64,000 nucleotides of DNA, from NCBI GenBank assembly GCA_022601195.1, contig JAHZIX010000045.1, positions 754,884 to 818,883 of the forward strand. The letters are read 5' to 3'. Under the pieces are notes generated by a model. It was not told the origin of the DNA. It worked only from the letters and a program-made list of their open reading frames with translations, and made no database searches. Positions within the stretch are counted from its first letter, which is position 1, and each line of letters begins with the position of its first letter. The position numbers and the translations under genes are program-made. This DNA comes from Deltaproteobacteria bacterium (GTDB taxonomy: Bacteria; Acidobacteriota; Thermoanaerobaculia; Multivoradales; JAHZIX01). Shown here one piece after another: positions 34,140-41,128 of the stretch.

Positions 34140-34949
34140 TCACCGACCCGGGGCTCTCCTCAAAGGCTGCGACCCTTGCCTTTCTGAAATGAAGTTGAAG
34201 GTCAGGTTGTAGAAGGAGGCAATGGGCTCGCCGTTTTTCTCTGCCGGGTAGAACTTCCAGTCTCGAAGCGTCTCCAGGGCCGAGTACACCAGGGTGAGTT
34301 CCCCTTTGGACCGAAGAATGATCGGTTGGCTGAGGTCTCCGTTCTCGTCGATGTGGAATCGAACGATCACCATCACCTGACCAAAGCCAGACTTGGCGTT
34401 GGGGAAGTCGGGAGCTGGACCTTTCCTCTTTCTCGCAGGTGTGACCCCGTCTTCACGGAACACGCCTTTCACCTTGTCGCTGAGGAGGTGCTCAATGGAT
34501 TCTCGAGCTGTCGACGGATTTTCTCTGAGCAGCTCGCCGGCTGCGCCGAAGTCTTCGAGGTTGATTTGGTCAACGCCCGAGAAGAGCTGCTGAGCGGTTT
34601 GCCAATACCAAATGGCTTCGGATTCGTAGCCTAGGTTGGCAGCGGTAATGGCACGTAGGGTAGTAGCCAGACCCAGCAACCGGCCGGTGTTTTCGCCGGA
34701 GTCGATCAAGTGCATCATGTCTTGGCAAAGGCTGCGGGCAGCCCTGTAGGCTTTCTTGTGCTGACCGCCAGCGATCTGGGTGTCGATTTGCTTAGCCTGG
34801 TTCCGCCATCGCATAACGGTACGCTCGCTGCGAGAGTCGCCTGTTCGTTGTTCGACGGCAGTCTCGGCGGGTAGTCGAGCTTCAGCTGGTGCTACCCAAC
34901 TCGCGGCAAGGCAGAGAGTGGTCAGGGCGGTCCAACTTCGTAGGGTCAT
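34140..34949 (-). CDS. Exported TonB-C-terminal-like protein (paralogue 1)
   Basis: Protein of 269 residues with a signal peptide (LRSWTALTTLCLAASWVAPA) from the ATG chosen; the longer reading has no signal. The middle (about 40-165) is helical, with repeated A/L/Y positions (QHKKAYRAARSLCQDMM, TTLRAITAANLGYESEA) like short TPR hairpins. The C-terminal 80 residues match the TonB C-terminal fold: GQVMVIVRFHIDENGDLSQP, YSALETLRDWKFYPAEKNGE, ending in a last strand FYNLTFNFI. There is no Pro-rich spacer and no N-terminal anchor of true TonB, so it is unlikely to energise transport alone. A second copy of this unusual architecture lies upstream, next to a TonB-dependent receptor. Confidence 0.75.
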   Translation of the reverse strand: MTLRSWTALTTLCLAASWVAPAEARLPAETAVEQRTGDSRSERTVMRWRNQAKQIDTQIAGGQHKKAYRAARSLCQDMMHLIDSGENTGRLLGLATTLRAITAANLGYESEAIWYWQTAQQLFSGVDQINLEDFGAAGELLRENPSTARESIEHLLSDKVKGVFREDGVTPARKRKGPAPDFPNAKSGFGQVMVIVRFHIDENGDLSQPIILRSKGELTLVYSALETLRDWKFYPAEKNGEPIASFYNLTFNFISERQGSQPLRRAPGR

Positions 34950-35143
34950 ATTCGGGGCCTTTCCGTATCGTTCATTCTGAGTAATTAGAGCCTCATCGAC
35001 ATCCGTGAAGGGGCCGAGGTGGTGGACAGAGTTGCAGCCTTCTCGATCCACCTCCTTGACGGTAGCGCTCACCTCAGGCGAGCCAAATCAGCTCAGAGGA
35101 AGGAGATCCTGAGGAGGCTTGGTGAGAGTGGGCTGGGTTAGAG

Positions 35144-35935
35144 CTACCTTCTTGGAAGGTAGTTGATCGTTAGGTTGTAGAGAGCCGAGGTTGGTTTCCC
35201 GTCGGCCAGGGCAGGGCGAAACCTCCAGTGTCGGAAGGCCTCGAGGGCAGAATAGACCATGGTGAGCTCTCCGTTCGATTTCACAATCACTGGTCTCGTC
35301 GGGATTCCGGAGGAGTTGATGACCACTTGAAGAATGACCGAGAGAGGATCTTGCCTTCCCTGGCTAGCACGGGGGAATTGAGGGTAGGGAGCCCTCTTCT
35401 TCTTCGGAGGAGTGATCCCATCCTTTCTTAGCCATCCTTGATCCCAAAGACAGGATGGTTTTTCGCAGACGAGTGGTTCCTTGGCAGGATTTCTTTCCAA
35501 GAGCTCTCCGGCTTCCCCATAGGGCTCGAGCTTGAGTTGGTTGATTTCTGGAAACAGTTGTTGGGCGACCTGCCAGTGCCAGAGGGCTTCCATCTCGTCA
35601 CCGGAACTGGCTGCAGCCAAGGCCCGCATGACGGTGGCGAGGGCGAGGGCCATGCCCGTGTCTTCGCCGGAGCGAATGGAGTTCATCATGCTTTCGCTGA
35701 GGACTTTAGAAGCCCGATAGGCCTTGCGGCTCTTTCCTGCAAGGATTTGCCCTTCGATTCTCTCAAGTTGGGAGAGCCACCTCTGAGCGGTACGTTGCCT
35801 AAGGGCCTCGGCTCTGGCCTCGGTCGGGCCCTCGCCTTCTGTCTTCTTCGAAGGCATTTGGGCGTTCGTTACTGCCGGTAGCCCTACCGCGATAGCCGCT
35901 ATTGCGGCGAGAATTTTCCAACGAGGCTGAGTCAT
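35144..35935 (-). CDS. Exported TonB-C-terminal-like protein (paralogue 2)
   Basis: Protein of 263 residues, tandem paralogue of the gene downstream. A signal peptide (ILAAIAAIAVGLPAVTNAQ) follows the ATG chosen. The helical middle repeats the same plan (GKSRKAYRASKVLSESMMN, ATVMRALAAASSGDEMEALW, QVAQQLFPEINQLKLEPYGE). The C-terminal TonB-like domain is PLSVILQVVINSSGIPTRPV, YSALEAFRHWRFRPALADGK, LYNLTINYLPRR. It has one conserved pair of Cys (VCEKPSCLWD) lacking in paralogue 1. It diverges from a TonB-dependent receptor across a 320-nt gap, so a shared envelope function is possible but not shown. Confidence 0.75.
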   Translation of the reverse strand: MTQPRWKILAAIAAIAVGLPAVTNAQMPSKKTEGEGPTEARAEALRQRTAQRWLSQLERIEGQILAGKSRKAYRASKVLSESMMNSIRSGEDTGMALALATVMRALAAASSGDEMEALWHWQVAQQLFPEINQLKLEPYGEAGELLERNPAKEPLVCEKPSCLWDQGWLRKDGITPPKKKRAPYPQFPRASQGRQDPLSVILQVVINSSGIPTRPVIVKSNGELTMVYSALEAFRHWRFRPALADGKPTSALYNLTINYLPRR

Positions 35936-36256
35936 AGTTATTGCCTTTCCCTGAAGTTGGAAGCTCTTCAAAGAGCTGCCAAGAGGTCCTCGTCTCTGCC
36001 GGACGGGCAGATTCTTAGCCTCTACCTCTGTTGCGGAAATTGAGCAGCAATCGGGTCAGCCGGAGAGTCACTATCTTGGGCGAGGTCGGCGGAGTCGGTG
36101 ACTCGACCCAGGAACAATTGGGAATGGGCCACCTAGCGATGCAGGGAATTGAAACTCTACGCTACCGAATTCGTTTGAACTCTAGGCAATCCTCACCCGA
36201 TAGGGGAGACTAGCCGTTCCATGAACGCACCGAATGGAGAATCCGTGAGCTTCATC
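35936..36256. other. Divergent promoter region between TonB-C-like gene and receptor
   Basis: No gene is visible in this 321-nt gap. It holds a perfect 7-bp inverted repeat, AGCTCTT-CA-AAGAGCT (35962-35977), 27 nt upstream of the minus-strand ATG. A wider repeat GAGTCAC/GTGACTC lies at 36065-36071 and 36098-36104. I find no convincing Fur box, which would be expected if the receptor were iron-controlled. Confidence 0.4.
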
Positions 36257-38425
36257 ATGAAAACTAACCTCGACACCTCTTTCCGCGCCTGCTTTGGGAG
36301 CGTTTCAGCGATATGCCTGTCAGCCTTCTTGATGACTCTTCCTCTGCCCGGTTGGGCCATGTCGGAGGAGCAGGATACGACCTCGGAGGAACAACAAGAC
36401 AGCCCTCAGGAGCCGTATCGCATCGACGATGAGGTTTTCGTTGAAGACGAGCTCCCGGCCATTCCCACCTCCAACACGGTGGCGGCAAAGCTACCCCTCT
36501 CGCTACAGGAAACTCCGGCCAGTGTGGCGGTGATCCCGGCCAGCGTTTTCGAGGACCAGGGTGCTTTCGTGATGAGCGATGCGCTGCGCAATGTCAGTGG
36601 ATTTAACGTTCAGACCTTCAACGGGGTATTTGATTTCTTCGTGGTGCGAGGCCTCGATTCCGTTTCCAGCGGCCTCATCCAAACCGATGGCGTGCCAGAG
36701 CCGGAGGCGAGTTTCTACCAGCTCTACAATGTTGAGCGGGTCGAAGTGCTCAAAGGACCCTCTGCCTTTCTCTATGGGGATAGCCCCTTGGTCGGGACGG
36801 TCAACCTGGTGCGAAAGCAGCCCCAGAACGGCCAGTTCTCGACCCTCTCCCTGTCCGGCGGTAGCTTCGGCACTTTCGAGGGTACGGTGGACGCGAATAC
36901 CTCTAGCGCCGACGGCCGGCTGAGCTTTCGGCTCAACGGCCTGTGGCAGCAGTCCGATGGGTTTCGGGACGACAAAGAGAGCGACAATTTAGCGATCAAC
37001 CCGGCCCTCACCTGGAGGCCCAACGATCGCACCTCCATCAACTTGAATTTGGAGTACGTGGAGACGGAATACAGCACCGACACCGGGCTTCCGCTCCTGT
37101 TCACGGGCGAGGTGGTGGACGTACCCAGAGAGCGCTCCTATCAATCTCCCTTCGATATTTCAGACCAGGAGTTGGGGCGTTTTCAGCTGGATGTCGAGCA
37201 CCGCATTTCAGATCGTTTGACGGTGCGCAACAAGACCTACTACCGCAGCCTTGATTGGGTCTCCAATGGCACTCTATTCGGGGGAGCCTTCCCGGACGGT
37301 TCGGGAAGCCTGAGCTTGTCGCGCTTTCTCTCCAGCCTAGACAACGAGCAGGCCTTTTTCGGCAACCAATTCGAGCTGCTGTGGCGGGTGGAAACAGGTT
37401 CCATCACTCACAACCTACTGGCTGGAGTGGAGCTGGCTCGCCGCTCCGATAAATTCGATTTCAACGTTTTCGCTCTGCCTGGGATCGATGTTTTCGCCCC
37501 GTTGGAAACGGCCCGAGAGCCCTTGTTTCCTTTGCCGGGCCAGGCGACCTCAGCGGACGCCGACAGCGATGTGTTCGCCCCTTACCTCATCGACCAGATC
37601 ATCCTGTCCGACAAGGTTCAGGTTCTCCTGGGAGCCCGCTACGACTCCATCGACTTCGAAAACCAGGTTTCTGGGGTGCGGCGGGACAATAGCGAGCTGA
37701 GCCCCATGGTGGGATTGGTGGTTCAGCCGACCCCTAGTCTTACCCTGTACGCCAATGCGGGGGAGGCCTTCGCTCTTCCTTCGACTTTCGTGGTGGATGA
37801 TGAGCGGCGGCCGGAAGAGAGCCAGCAGGTGGAGTTGGGTGTCAAGAAGAGTCTCGCCGGTGGCAAAGTGGAAACTTCCTTGGCACTGTTCCGCATCGAC
37901 CGCGAGAACATCGCTATCCCAGACGACTTTGGGTTGCCTCGGCAAACGGGAAATCAGCGCTCGGAAGGCGTCGAGTTGGAGATCGCTGCTTCGCCGCGGC
38001 CCCGTATGGATGCCCGCTTCTCCTATGCCTACACCGATTCCGAGTTGACGGAATTCACGGAGAGTGTTCAGGTCGCCTTGTTTCCACCCTTCTTCCTGAC
38101 CTTTGATCGCTCGGGGAATACCTCTCCCTTCGCGCCGGAGCATCTGATCAATTTCTGGGTCAGCCAGAGGTTGCCCAGTGGTTTGGGTTTCGGTGGCGGC
38201 GGGCGCTATGTGAGCTCCCAGTTCATCGCCGAAGACAACGCCTTCGAGATCGATGACTACTTCACGCTGGACGCCGCCGTTTTCTACGATCTGGGGGCGT
38301 GGCGCTTGCAACTCAACCTTCGCAACCTCACTGACGAGGAGTATTTTACTCGCGGCTTCGGCGGCTCCTCGGTGATTCCAGCCCCGGGCTTCGGCGCCTA
38401 CGGCGGAGTGCAGTTCCGCTTCTGA
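36257..38425 (+). CDS. TonB-dependent outer-membrane receptor (siderophore type)
   Basis: Outer-membrane active transporter of about 722 residues. ATG 36257 gives a clean signal peptide ending at PGWA; a GTG four codons earlier has better ribosome-binding spacing. A likely TonB box (DDEVFVEDEL) follows. The plug domain contains ETPASVAVIPASVFEDQGAF, ALRNVSGFNVQTFNGVFDFF, VRGLDSVSSGLIQTDGVPEP and VERVEVLKGPSAFLYGDSPL. The rest is a 22-strand barrel ending in YFTRGFGGSSVIPAPGFGAY and a terminal Phe (QFRF), the outer-membrane insertion signal. The plug resembles ferric-siderophore receptors (FhuA/FpvA type). The ligand is not determined, and no siderophore biosynthesis genes are present. Confidence 0.92.
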   Translation: MKTNLDTSFRACFGSVSAICLSAFLMTLPLPGWAMSEEQDTTSEEQQDSPQEPYRIDDEVFVEDELPAIPTSNTVAAKLPLSLQETPASVAVIPASVFEDQGAFVMSDALRNVSGFNVQTFNGVFDFFVVRGLDSVSSGLIQTDGVPEPEASFYQLYNVERVEVLKGPSAFLYGDSPLVGTVNLVRKQPQNGQFSTLSLSGGSFGTFEGTVDANTSSADGRLSFRLNGLWQQSDGFRDDKESDNLAINPALTWRPNDRTSINLNLEYVETEYSTDTGLPLLFTGEVVDVPRERSYQSPFDISDQELGRFQLDVEHRISDRLTVRNKTYYRSLDWVSNGTLFGGAFPDGSGSLSLSRFLSSLDNEQAFFGNQFELLWRVETGSITHNLLAGVELARRSDKFDFNVFALPGIDVFAPLETAREPLFPLPGQATSADADSDVFAPYLIDQIILSDKVQVLLGARYDSIDFENQVSGVRRDNSELSPMVGLVVQPTPSLTLYANAGEAFALPSTFVVDDERRPEESQQVELGVKKSLAGGKVETSLALFRIDRENIAIPDDFGLPRQTGNQRSEGVELEIAASPRPRMDARFSYAYTDSELTEFTESVQVALFPPFFLTFDRSGNTSPFAPEHLINFWVSQRLPSGLGFGGGGRYVSSQFIAEDNAFEIDDYFTLDAAVFYDLGAWRLQLNLRNLTDEEYFTRGFGGSSVIPAPGFGAYGGVQFRF

Positions 38426-38450
38426 CCTCTCGGTTCTCTGGGTGCTTCCT

Positions 38451-38514
38451 CTGGATTTTTCACCCCTACTCCAAAAAAGTTACGGCTTTTTTGGAGTAGG
38501 GGTGAAAAATCCAG
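38451..38514. repeat. Perfect 28-bp inverted repeat before the AAA/DUF4143 gene
   Basis: The left arm 38451-38478 and right arm 38487-38514 are exact reverse complements, separated by the 8-nt loop GTTACGGC. Each arm contains TTTTTCACCCCTACTCC or its complement and ends in a six-base A or T run at the loop. The right arm ends 15 nt before the ATPase ATG, which lacks a ribosome-binding site. It could be an operator, an RNA hairpin that hides the start, or a mobile-element end. No second copy is visible after the gene. Confidence 0.85.
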
Positions 38515-38529
38515 TAACATCGACTTGTA

Positions 38530-39645
38530 ATGGTCGCTGGTAGATATCTCTCATCGCAGGTACAAAAAGATCTTGAGAAAAAGATGGTCTTCGTGGCGGG
38601 GCCTCGTCAGGTGGGAAAGACCACTCTGGCTAGGAATCTCCCCGACGGCGAAGCTGGCTATCTGAACTGGGACGTTCCGGAACACCGGGACAGAATCCTT
38701 CGCAGGGAGCTACCGCAAGCACCATTGTGGGTTTTGGATGAGATCCACAAGTACCGCACTTGGCGCAACTACCTGAAGGGCCTCTATGACGACAAGGAAT
38801 CCCACCAGAAGATTCTAGTGACCGGCAGTGCGCGCTTGGACTACTACCGCTATTCCGGCGACTCGCTCCAGGGGAGGTACCATCTCCTGCGTCTGCATCC
38901 GTTGTCCGTCGCGGAGCTCGACCTAGAGAGCCAGGGTGACTTTGAGACCTTGCTCCAGTTGGGAGGGTTTCCCGAACCCTTCTTCGGCGGCTCTGAGGTA
39001 GAAGCGAGACGGTGGTCCCGGGAATATCGCAACCTGTTGATTCGAGAAGAGGTTTCTAGCCTGGAGCGGGTGCAGGACCTCGGCAACCTGGAACTGCTAA
39101 TGATACGCCTACCAGAGTTGGTGGGTTCGCCCCTGTCGATCCATGCTTTGTCAGAAGACATCCAGGTCAGCCATAAGACCGTGGCTAACTGGATTCGAAT
39201 TCTGGAGCGTCTTTTCGGGGTGTTTCGGGTGTCCCCCTTCGGAAGCCCCAAGATCCGGGCCATCAAGAAATCGCAGAAACATTACCACTGGGATTGGACC
39301 CTCGTCTCGGACCCAGCAGCTCGGTTCGAGAACCTGGTGGGCAGTCATTTGCTCAAATGGGTTCACTATCAACAGGACACTCAGGGCAGGGACCTCGACC
39401 TTCGCTACTTCCGGGACAAAGAAGGTAGGGAAGTGGACTTCGTGGTGACGGAGGGCCGTAGGCCCATGGTGTTGGTCGAGTGCAAATGGGCCGGAGGCGG
39501 GGTGGATCGCAACCTTCGCTATTTGAAAGAGCGCTTTCCAGATTCGCAAGCTTGGCAAATTTCTGCTGTTGGCGCCCGCGAAGCCCGAAGACCAGATGGA
39601 ATTCGCCTAAGCTCGGCCCTGTCCTTTCTTCGCTCCCTCATCTGA
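38530..39645 (+). CDS. AAA-family ATPase with DUF4143 domain
   Basis: Protein of 371 residues of the AAA_14/DUF4143 group, widespread and patchily distributed. Walker A is VAGPRQVGKTTLARNL and Walker B is LWVLDEIHKYRTW, followed by the sensor-like VTGSARLDYYRYSGDSLQGR. A winged-helix segment (LSEDIQVSHKTVANWIRILE) is next. The C-terminal DUF4143 part looks like a restriction-endonuclease fold: EVDFVV at about 301-306, then MVLVECKW. No ribosome-binding site is seen before the ATG, and a perfect inverted repeat sits just upstream. Proposed roles for the family include mobile-element or defence functions, but none is established. The product length is normal and there is no frameshift. Confidence 0.88.
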   Translation: MVAGRYLSSQVQKDLEKKMVFVAGPRQVGKTTLARNLPDGEAGYLNWDVPEHRDRILRRELPQAPLWVLDEIHKYRTWRNYLKGLYDDKESHQKILVTGSARLDYYRYSGDSLQGRYHLLRLHPLSVAELDLESQGDFETLLQLGGFPEPFFGGSEVEARRWSREYRNLLIREEVSSLERVQDLGNLELLMIRLPELVGSPLSIHALSEDIQVSHKTVANWIRILERLFGVFRVSPFGSPKIRAIKKSQKHYHWDWTLVSDPAARFENLVGSHLLKWVHYQQDTQGRDLDLRYFRDKEGREVDFVVTEGRRPMVLVECKWAGGGVDRNLRYLKERFPDSQAWQISAVGAREARRPDGIRLSSALSFLRSLI

Positions 39646-39788
39646 CTTTTTCGACTCTTTTCAGTTTTCCTGGACCAGTTTTCGGATCCCTGTCGCTGCT
39701 AGGAAGTGAGGGGCACTGGAGCTCCCTCACTCCTGGCTGCCGCGGCTTCGTGGCATGCCGTCCGATCTTTTGTTCAAGGAGAAGAGAG

Positions 39789-40376
39789 ATGAGAAAAGGA
39801 ACTTCTAAGGCATGGAATCTAGGGTCATTTGCCGTCGTCGCAAGCCTGCTTTTGATGACGCCGTTGGCGGCTGTTGCGGCTCCGGCTTGCCCGGCGGACA
39901 TTGGTGGTGACAGCACCGTGGGAGTCGCAGATCTGACCTATCTCCTGGCTGCTTGGGGCACGGCCGATCCGGCAGCGGACTTCAACAGCGATGGACTCGT
40001 GGGTTGTTTCGACCAGGAGTACCTTCTGGGAAATTGGGGTCCCTGCCCTAGTTGCAGCGGCGATGTAGACGGCAACGGAACCGTCAACACCAGCGACCTC
40101 AACCTCGTGCTGTCGACCTGGGGCACCGATTGCCGGATCGATTTGAACGAGAACGGCCTAGTGGATAGCAACGACGTCGACGCCCTCCTCTGCTTGTGGG
40201 GCAGCTCGGATCCCAGCGGGGACTTCGATGGCAACGGAACGGTGGGAGTATCGGATCTCAACCATCTTTTGGCCTCCTTCTCCAACGATTGTCGAGGTGA
40301 CCTGGATCGGGATGGTGCAGTGGGAAATGCCGACTTGAATCTGGTACTCGACAATTGGGGACGTTGCAGCAAGTGA
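39789..40376 (+). CDS. Secreted dockerin/EF-hand repeat protein (paralogue 1)
   Basis: Exported protein of 195 residues made almost only of Ca2+-binding loops. The ATG follows AAGGAGAAGAG; the open frame extends upstream without support. The signal peptide ends at AAVAAPA. At least five dockerin-like loops follow: DFNSDGLVGCFD, DVDGNGTVNTSD, DLNENGLVDSND, DFDGNGTVGVSD and DLDRDGAVGNAD. Each is followed by a helix of the LNLVLSTWG/LLGNWG type. Loops 1-2 and 4-5 form dockerin pairs. Dockerins normally anchor enzymes to cohesins, but this one has no catalytic module and no cohesin gene is nearby. It may be a free Ca2+-binding surface protein. Confidence 0.8.
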   Translation: MRKGTSKAWNLGSFAVVASLLLMTPLAAVAAPACPADIGGDSTVGVADLTYLLAAWGTADPAADFNSDGLVGCFDQEYLLGNWGPCPSCSGDVDGNGTVNTSDLNLVLSTWGTDCRIDLNENGLVDSNDVDALLCLWGSSDPSGDFDGNGTVGVSDLNHLLASFSNDCRGDLDRDGAVGNADLNLVLDNWGRCSK

Positions 40377-40445
40377 CGGGCTGGCAAGTGATGAGTTAGC
40401 TCGACGGCGGCCCATATCGAGGCTGATCGAAACTGCGAAGAGGAG

Positions 40446-40472
40446 GCGCACCGGTTGTCGAGACCGGTGCGC
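40446..40472 (+). terminator. Perfect 10-bp hairpin between the dockerin-like genes
   Basis: GCGCACCGGT and ACCGGTGCGC flank a 7-nt loop. It lies 69 nt after the first dockerin-like gene and 50 nt before the second. There is no T-tract, so it may be a processing or stability element as easily as a terminator. Confidence 0.5.
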
Positions 40473-40522
40473 ACACTCGTGTCTGGAACAGAACAAGCTT
40501 TTGCGAGAGGGAGGAAAGACAG

Positions 40523-41116
40523 ATGATCGGAAGACTCAAGTCGGATTTCGGAACCGTTTTTTACCTATCGGCCGTGTCGTTGGCAGTCTTGGCTCTGGGG
40601 TTAGAGGCCCAGGCGACCCCAGGAAGCTGCCCGGCAGACTTCGATGGTGATGCCCAGGTTGGAGTTCTCGACCTTACCCAGTTGCTGAGCTCATGGGGCG
40701 TCACCACCGCCCAGACAGCATTCGCGGACTTCGATGGGGATGGGGAGGTGGGTTGTTTCGACCAGGAGTTCTTGTTGGGGAATTGGGGTCCCTGTCCAAC
40801 ACAGCCCTTGGACGTCAATCGGGATGGCCGGATCGATGACGGGGATGTGACTTTTCTTACCAGCTTCATCGGCCTCGACTGTCGGCCGGACCTGAATAGG
40901 AACGGCATGATCGAAGAGAACGATGTCGATGCTCTGCTCTGTTTATGGGGAACAGATTCGGCCTGGGGGGACTTCGATGGCAGCGGCGTGGTCGATACGG
41001 CGGACCTGACTTTCCTGCTCGCCTCATTTACCGACGGATGCAGCTGCGATCTCGATGGGAACCTCCTTGTTCTGCCGCCAGATCTGGACATATTCCACGA
41101 AGGAGTTGGCAAATAG
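40523..41116 (+). CDS. Secreted dockerin/EF-hand repeat protein (paralogue 2)
   Basis: Exported protein of 197 residues, tandem paralogue of the preceding gene. GAGAGGGAGG precedes the ATG and the signal peptide ends at EAQATPG. The same loops recur: DFDGDAQVGVLD, DFDGDGEVGCFD (followed by the shared GCFDQEFLLGNWGPCP), DVNRDGRIDDGD, DLNRNGMIEEND and DFDGSGVVDTAD. A last loop is broken (DLDGNLLVLPPD). Four of the linkers contain a Cys that aligns with paralogue 1, so disulphide-linked loop pairs are likely. No partner enzyme or cohesin is visible. It ends 12 nt from the converging kinase gene. Confidence 0.8.
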   Translation: MIGRLKSDFGTVFYLSAVSLAVLALGLEAQATPGSCPADFDGDAQVGVLDLTQLLSSWGVTTAQTAFADFDGDGEVGCFDQEFLLGNWGPCPTQPLDVNRDGRIDDGDVTFLTSFIGLDCRPDLNRNGMIEENDVDALLCLWGTDSAWGDFDGSGVVDTADLTFLLASFTDGCSCDLDGNLLVLPPDLDIFHEGVGK

Positions 41117-41128
41117 GCCCTCCCAATT

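Noticed and set aside
38451..38514. Simple rho-independent terminator of the receptor gene
   Set aside because: The 28-bp perfect arms place the A/T runs at the loop, not after the stem, and no T-tract follows; a plain terminator does not explain this.
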